This document shows, piece after piece, positions 60,881 to 64,000 of a DNA stretch of 64,000 nt; the stretch's first letter is position 1, and each line of letters opens with the position of its first letter. The notes beneath the pieces were generated by a model. That model saw nothing but the letters and a program-made list of their open reading frames with translations, made no database searches and was not told where the DNA came from. This DNA comes from Multifurca ochricompacta (taxonomy: Eukaryota > Basidiomycota > Agaricomycetes > Russulales > Russulaceae). A program made the translations under genes and the position numbers. The DNA lies in NCBI GenBank assembly GCA_022496185.1, contig WTXG01000009.1, positions 186,001 through 250,000 of the forward strand, read 5' to 3'.

Positions 60881-63007
60881 ATGGTCCGTAAGTATGAAAC
60901 GTATACTTTCTCTTCTGCAAAATTTTTTGCAGACAGGGGTGCCGAAGGTGTCGCACAACCCCTAACAGAAAGAGTCAATGTGAGTGTGGTGTGCACGAAA
61001 GCAATTATGACTATGACTGACTGATGGTCCAAGCCCCACTCTCGCCCAATAGTGTCTTATTATTTTCCAAAAGGTGTAGGTGAACACCATTATGGGGTAT
61101 GTGATTTCAAGGTGGTCATGTGTTTATCGACCCACATCTGTGCTATGGCTATGCACAGGAACGACACCCGATGAAGCCTCATCGACTCTCACTGACCAAT
61201 GCACTTGTTATGGGCTACGGCCTTGACAAGCAAATTCATCACATCTATAATCCGCGACCAGCAACCCGCGAAGAGCTCGAAGTTTACCATGATCCTCAAT
61301 ACATAGACTTTCTTTCCAAGCAAGTACGTTGGGCTTTAATCATGATCTTTCTTACTAACACGATTCGTTGTGAACAGGGTGACCCCTGCAAATCAAGATG
61401 ACACGAAACATCTCATTGACACTTTCAACTGCGTCGAGGATTGTCCAATATTCGCAGATATGTTTGAGTTTTGCAAGATGTATGCTGGTGCATCACTCGC
61501 TGGCGCGCGCAAACTCTCAGCGGGGACGACAGACACTGCGATCAATTGGTCTGGAGGTCTGCACCACGCAAAGCGCGGCGAGGCGAATGGATTTTGCTAC
61601 GTCAATGACGCCGTGCTAGCCATCCTGGAGATGCTCAAGTGCGTGGGTTGGACGGAGGGTGCTCGTGTGCTCAAGATAGAAACTGAACAGATTCATCGTT
61701 CGCAGATACCATCCTCGCGTGTTGTACATAGACATCGATATTCATCACGGCGACGGCGTCGAGCTCGCTTTTTATCATTCGAATCGCGTCATGACTGTCT
61801 CTTTCCACAAGTATACCGGCGACTTCTTTCCGGGCACCGGTAAACTTGACGATAATGGTGCAGGGCTCGGCAAGCATTTTTGTATCAACGTTCCCCTGCA
61901 AGACGGTGTCGACGACGATATGTATCTGACTGTTTTCAAAACGGTCATCGGTGACACGTCACGCATTTCCAACCTACGAGTATTGTTCTGCAGTGTGGTG
62001 CCGATTCATTAGGTCTTGACAGACTTGGCGCGTTCAACCTGTCCATTGCAGCTCATGGGGAATGCGTCAACTACGTGCGTACGTTTGGTGTGCCACTACT
62101 TGTAGTCGGCGGGGGGGGATACACAGTCAAGAATGTATCGCGTTGCTGGGCGTATGAGACCGCAGTGCTTGTTGGCGCAGACATCCCCGACACGCTACCT
62201 GCGACGGTGTACGACGCGTTCTTTGCGGATTCGGGTTGGAAGTTGCATCCCCCGCTTACGGGGAAGGTTGACAACCTGAACTCGCCAGCAGGTTTACAAC
62301 GCATCACGATGAGTATTCGCGAGAAGCTGCGTTATCTGGGCGGTGCGCCAAGCGTGGCGATGCGCGAGATACCGCCCGGACTCGAGGAATGGCTTGCAGC
62401 CGAGGAGGCCGCAGCTGAAGCTGAGCAGGACGCAGAAGGGGATGCAAGCACGAGCGCGCGCCCATCGCGCAAGCGCGCTGCACAAAATGAATTTTATGAT
62501 GGAGAAGATGATATAGATGGAGAGGAAGATGGGGATGGGGAGGAGGAGATACCTGCGCGACGAGCACCCCCACCTCGGCGCGCGCGTGGGAGCTCTCGAC
62601 GTGGGACCCGCCGGTCATCCGGACGGAGTCGGGCAGGGATGGGAGGGATGAAAGAGGGTGAACTGGAGCAGGGCGAAGACTCAGGTGCGACGTTTAGCGC
62701 TCCTGTGCTAGTGCCAGTGCCAGTGCCAGTGCCGGTGCCGGTGCCAGTGCCAGAATCAGCGCCTCCGTCTACGTCTGCGTCTACTGCATCCATTTCGGCA
62801 CCGGTTCCAACATCACGCGGTGGCCGTCCGAGACGAGGGACTACGCGCCCGCGTGGACGACCACGTGCGAAAGAAAAGGAACAGCAGGAAGATTTGGGGC
62901 GGACACTTACCGAAGAGGGGCAACAGGAGCAAGAACAGGAGCGGGAGGAGGGGCAACAGTCCGTTTCTATTCCGATGGAACTTAGTCTTGACGTAGAAGC
63001 GCCGTAA
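60881..63007 (+). CDS. HOS2: Class I histone deacetylase, HOS2/HDAC3 type, with basic AT-hook tail
   Basis: Zinc-dependent lysine deacetylase, nuclear, Set3C-like complex in yeast. Core: [94 protein letters not shown] (zinc Asp and His), [32 protein letters not shown] (second zinc Asp) and [16 protein letters not shown] (catalytic Tyr). Exons: 60881-~60978 (start and one ~41-bp intron uncertain), 61053-61096, 61159-61319, 61378-61638, 61706-63007. The intron 61320-61377 has a GC donor (AA/GCAAGT). One base is missing in the TTT run 61966-61968 (gives [15 protein letters not shown]). After the ~380-residue catalytic part comes a ~230-residue tail: acidic, Arg-rich, Val-Pro repeats, then RPRGRPRAK, an AT-hook-like motif. 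Confidence 0.93.
62710..62752 (+). repeat. (GTGCCA/GTGCCG)n coding hexamer repeat in HOS2 tail
   Basis: About seven hexamer units encoding a Val-Pro dipeptide run inside the deacetylase C-terminal tail. A similar CCAGTG hexamer array lies upstream of the tryptophanyl-tRNA synthetase (about 4316-4346). Confidence 0.85.
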
Positions 63008-64000
63008 AAATAAAATAAAAGAAAACAAAAATAAGAAAATAAATTACAGAAAGGAAAAGAAATTGGTACCTCGATTTTGTCCTTTTGGGATGTGGACACG
63101 AGGACGGACACCCCATACGGACTTTGTGTGTATGTGTATGTGTATGTATGTGGAGATGTGGGGAGGGTGTGTGACAGTGTGACAGTAAAGTATGACAAGT
63201 ATGACACACAACATCGCCGATCCCTTCCTCCCCTCTCCCTCCCCCCCTTGCCCTACCTTCATCCAGCAGCCGAGAGTCCAGAGTAATTGGATTGGGTTAG
63301 GGTCGGAATGGGATTTGGAGTGGAGCCATGGTAGCACAGTACTGATCGCTTAGATTGGATTGGATTTGGGGGGCGATTTGGGGGAGGGAGGGGCAATTAT
63401 AAAAAAAAAACAGCGCTCCGCTTTAAGGCCCCCCTCCCCCCTTCTTTCATCACGTCGCGCCGAGATGAGGACGAAAAAAAGAAATGGGGGAACTCGTCAT
63501 CATCTTCTTTCTTTCTTCTTCTCTCTCGACCGACCACATACACTTTCAGATCTTTCTTTCATATCGCTTCACTCACTTGACGAACAGGCTACTCCACTCG
63601 GGGCTTATTTCGATCTCGATGTTGGACCTTTCTCTCTTTGATAGATTGACGAAACGAAGAAAAAGAAACTGCCTCTCTTTTTCTGTTTACACCCTAATAC
63701 CCACCCCCTACACCACCTACACCCCCTGTGGGGCGGAGTGGCGCGGTATGGAAGATCGCTCTCTCTCTAAGTAACAGACTATTGGAAAGTATAAAAGTCC
63801 ACGTGGTGCACACGGTGGAAAAGGGGGGGAAATTCCACACTTGCAACGCCTAAAGGGCCAGCGCTCGATCATCCTTGTATAAGAGATCATCATGAGCGTG
63901 GCTTCCAACCCTAAGCTTCCCGTGACTGGATAATAGTATTGTATTTGTGTATTCGGGGTGGTTGTCAGGGTGGGCCTGGGCGCCAACGCTGCCTGCCCTA
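63008..64000. other. 3' flank of HOS2-like gene, no gene seen
   Basis: TGTATG-type repeat at about 63125-63152, C- and T-rich tracts, no supported coding frame up to the window edge. Confidence 0.45.

Noticed and set aside
62494..63207. 237-codon minus-strand frame opposite the deacetylase tail
   Set aside because: Shadow of the repetitive, Arg/Val-Pro-coding tail; no homology, no splice logic, starts in a T/C repeat.

Overview
The window is nuclear DNA of a filamentous basidiomycete, most likely an agaricomycete. The evidence is almost every gene split by short introns (about 47-90 bp, GT..AG, with CTAAC/CTRAC-like branch sites), genes packed on both strands, and typical families: TPR-CHAT, cerato-platanin, secreted HNH-like nuclease, RTA1 and an ADP1-type ABCG transporter. 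There are no bacterial operons, CRISPR arrays or intact transposons. Protein names come from family motifs I recognise in conceptual splicing, not from a database search.

Layout, left to right. 1-4.3 kb: 3' part of a TPR-CHAT gene and a small relic of a second CHAT copy. 4.3-12 kb: mitochondrial tryptophanyl-tRNA synthetase, the WD40 polyadenylation factor Pfs2, and (minus) a glycogen-targeting PP1 regulatory subunit. 12-25 kb: gene-poor and rich in simple repeats; it holds a tRNA-Val(AAC), an HMG-box regulator, a cerato-platanin and an MCP1-like mitochondrial membrane protein. 25.9-33 kb: ADP1-like ABC transporter, adenylate kinase (minus) and the OST subunit Wbp1. 33-45 kb: a stretch with few simple repeats that looks empty by long ORFs but contains genes cut into small exons: a secreted HNH-like nuclease (minus), an unidentified membrane protein (minus), an RTA1-family exporter, and some unassigned coding-like traces. 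45.6-54 kb: NatC subunit MAK10/NAA35 (minus), translesion polymerase REV1, and a SAM methyltransferase (minus). 55.5-63 kb: PCL/PHO80-type cyclin (minus), GPI-remodelling protein PER1 (minus), and a HOS2/HDAC3-type histone deacetylase with an unusual basic, AT-hook-bearing tail.

Most genes are unrelated housekeeping genes, arranged as divergent pairs sharing a short promoter (ADK1/WBP1, MAK10/REV1, PER1/HOS2) and convergent pairs (ADP1/ADK1, RTA1/MAK10, REV1/methyltransferase). No pathway cluster is evident.

The most striking window-wide signal is about fifteen places, in at least eleven genes including essential ones, where the reading frame breaks and is repaired by adding exactly one base, nearly always in a run of 2-4 identical bases. 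All but one small relic go the same way. Systematic base loss in the assembly is the simplest explanation; use of -1 frameshifting on this scale would be extraordinary but can be tested with RNA reads and peptides.
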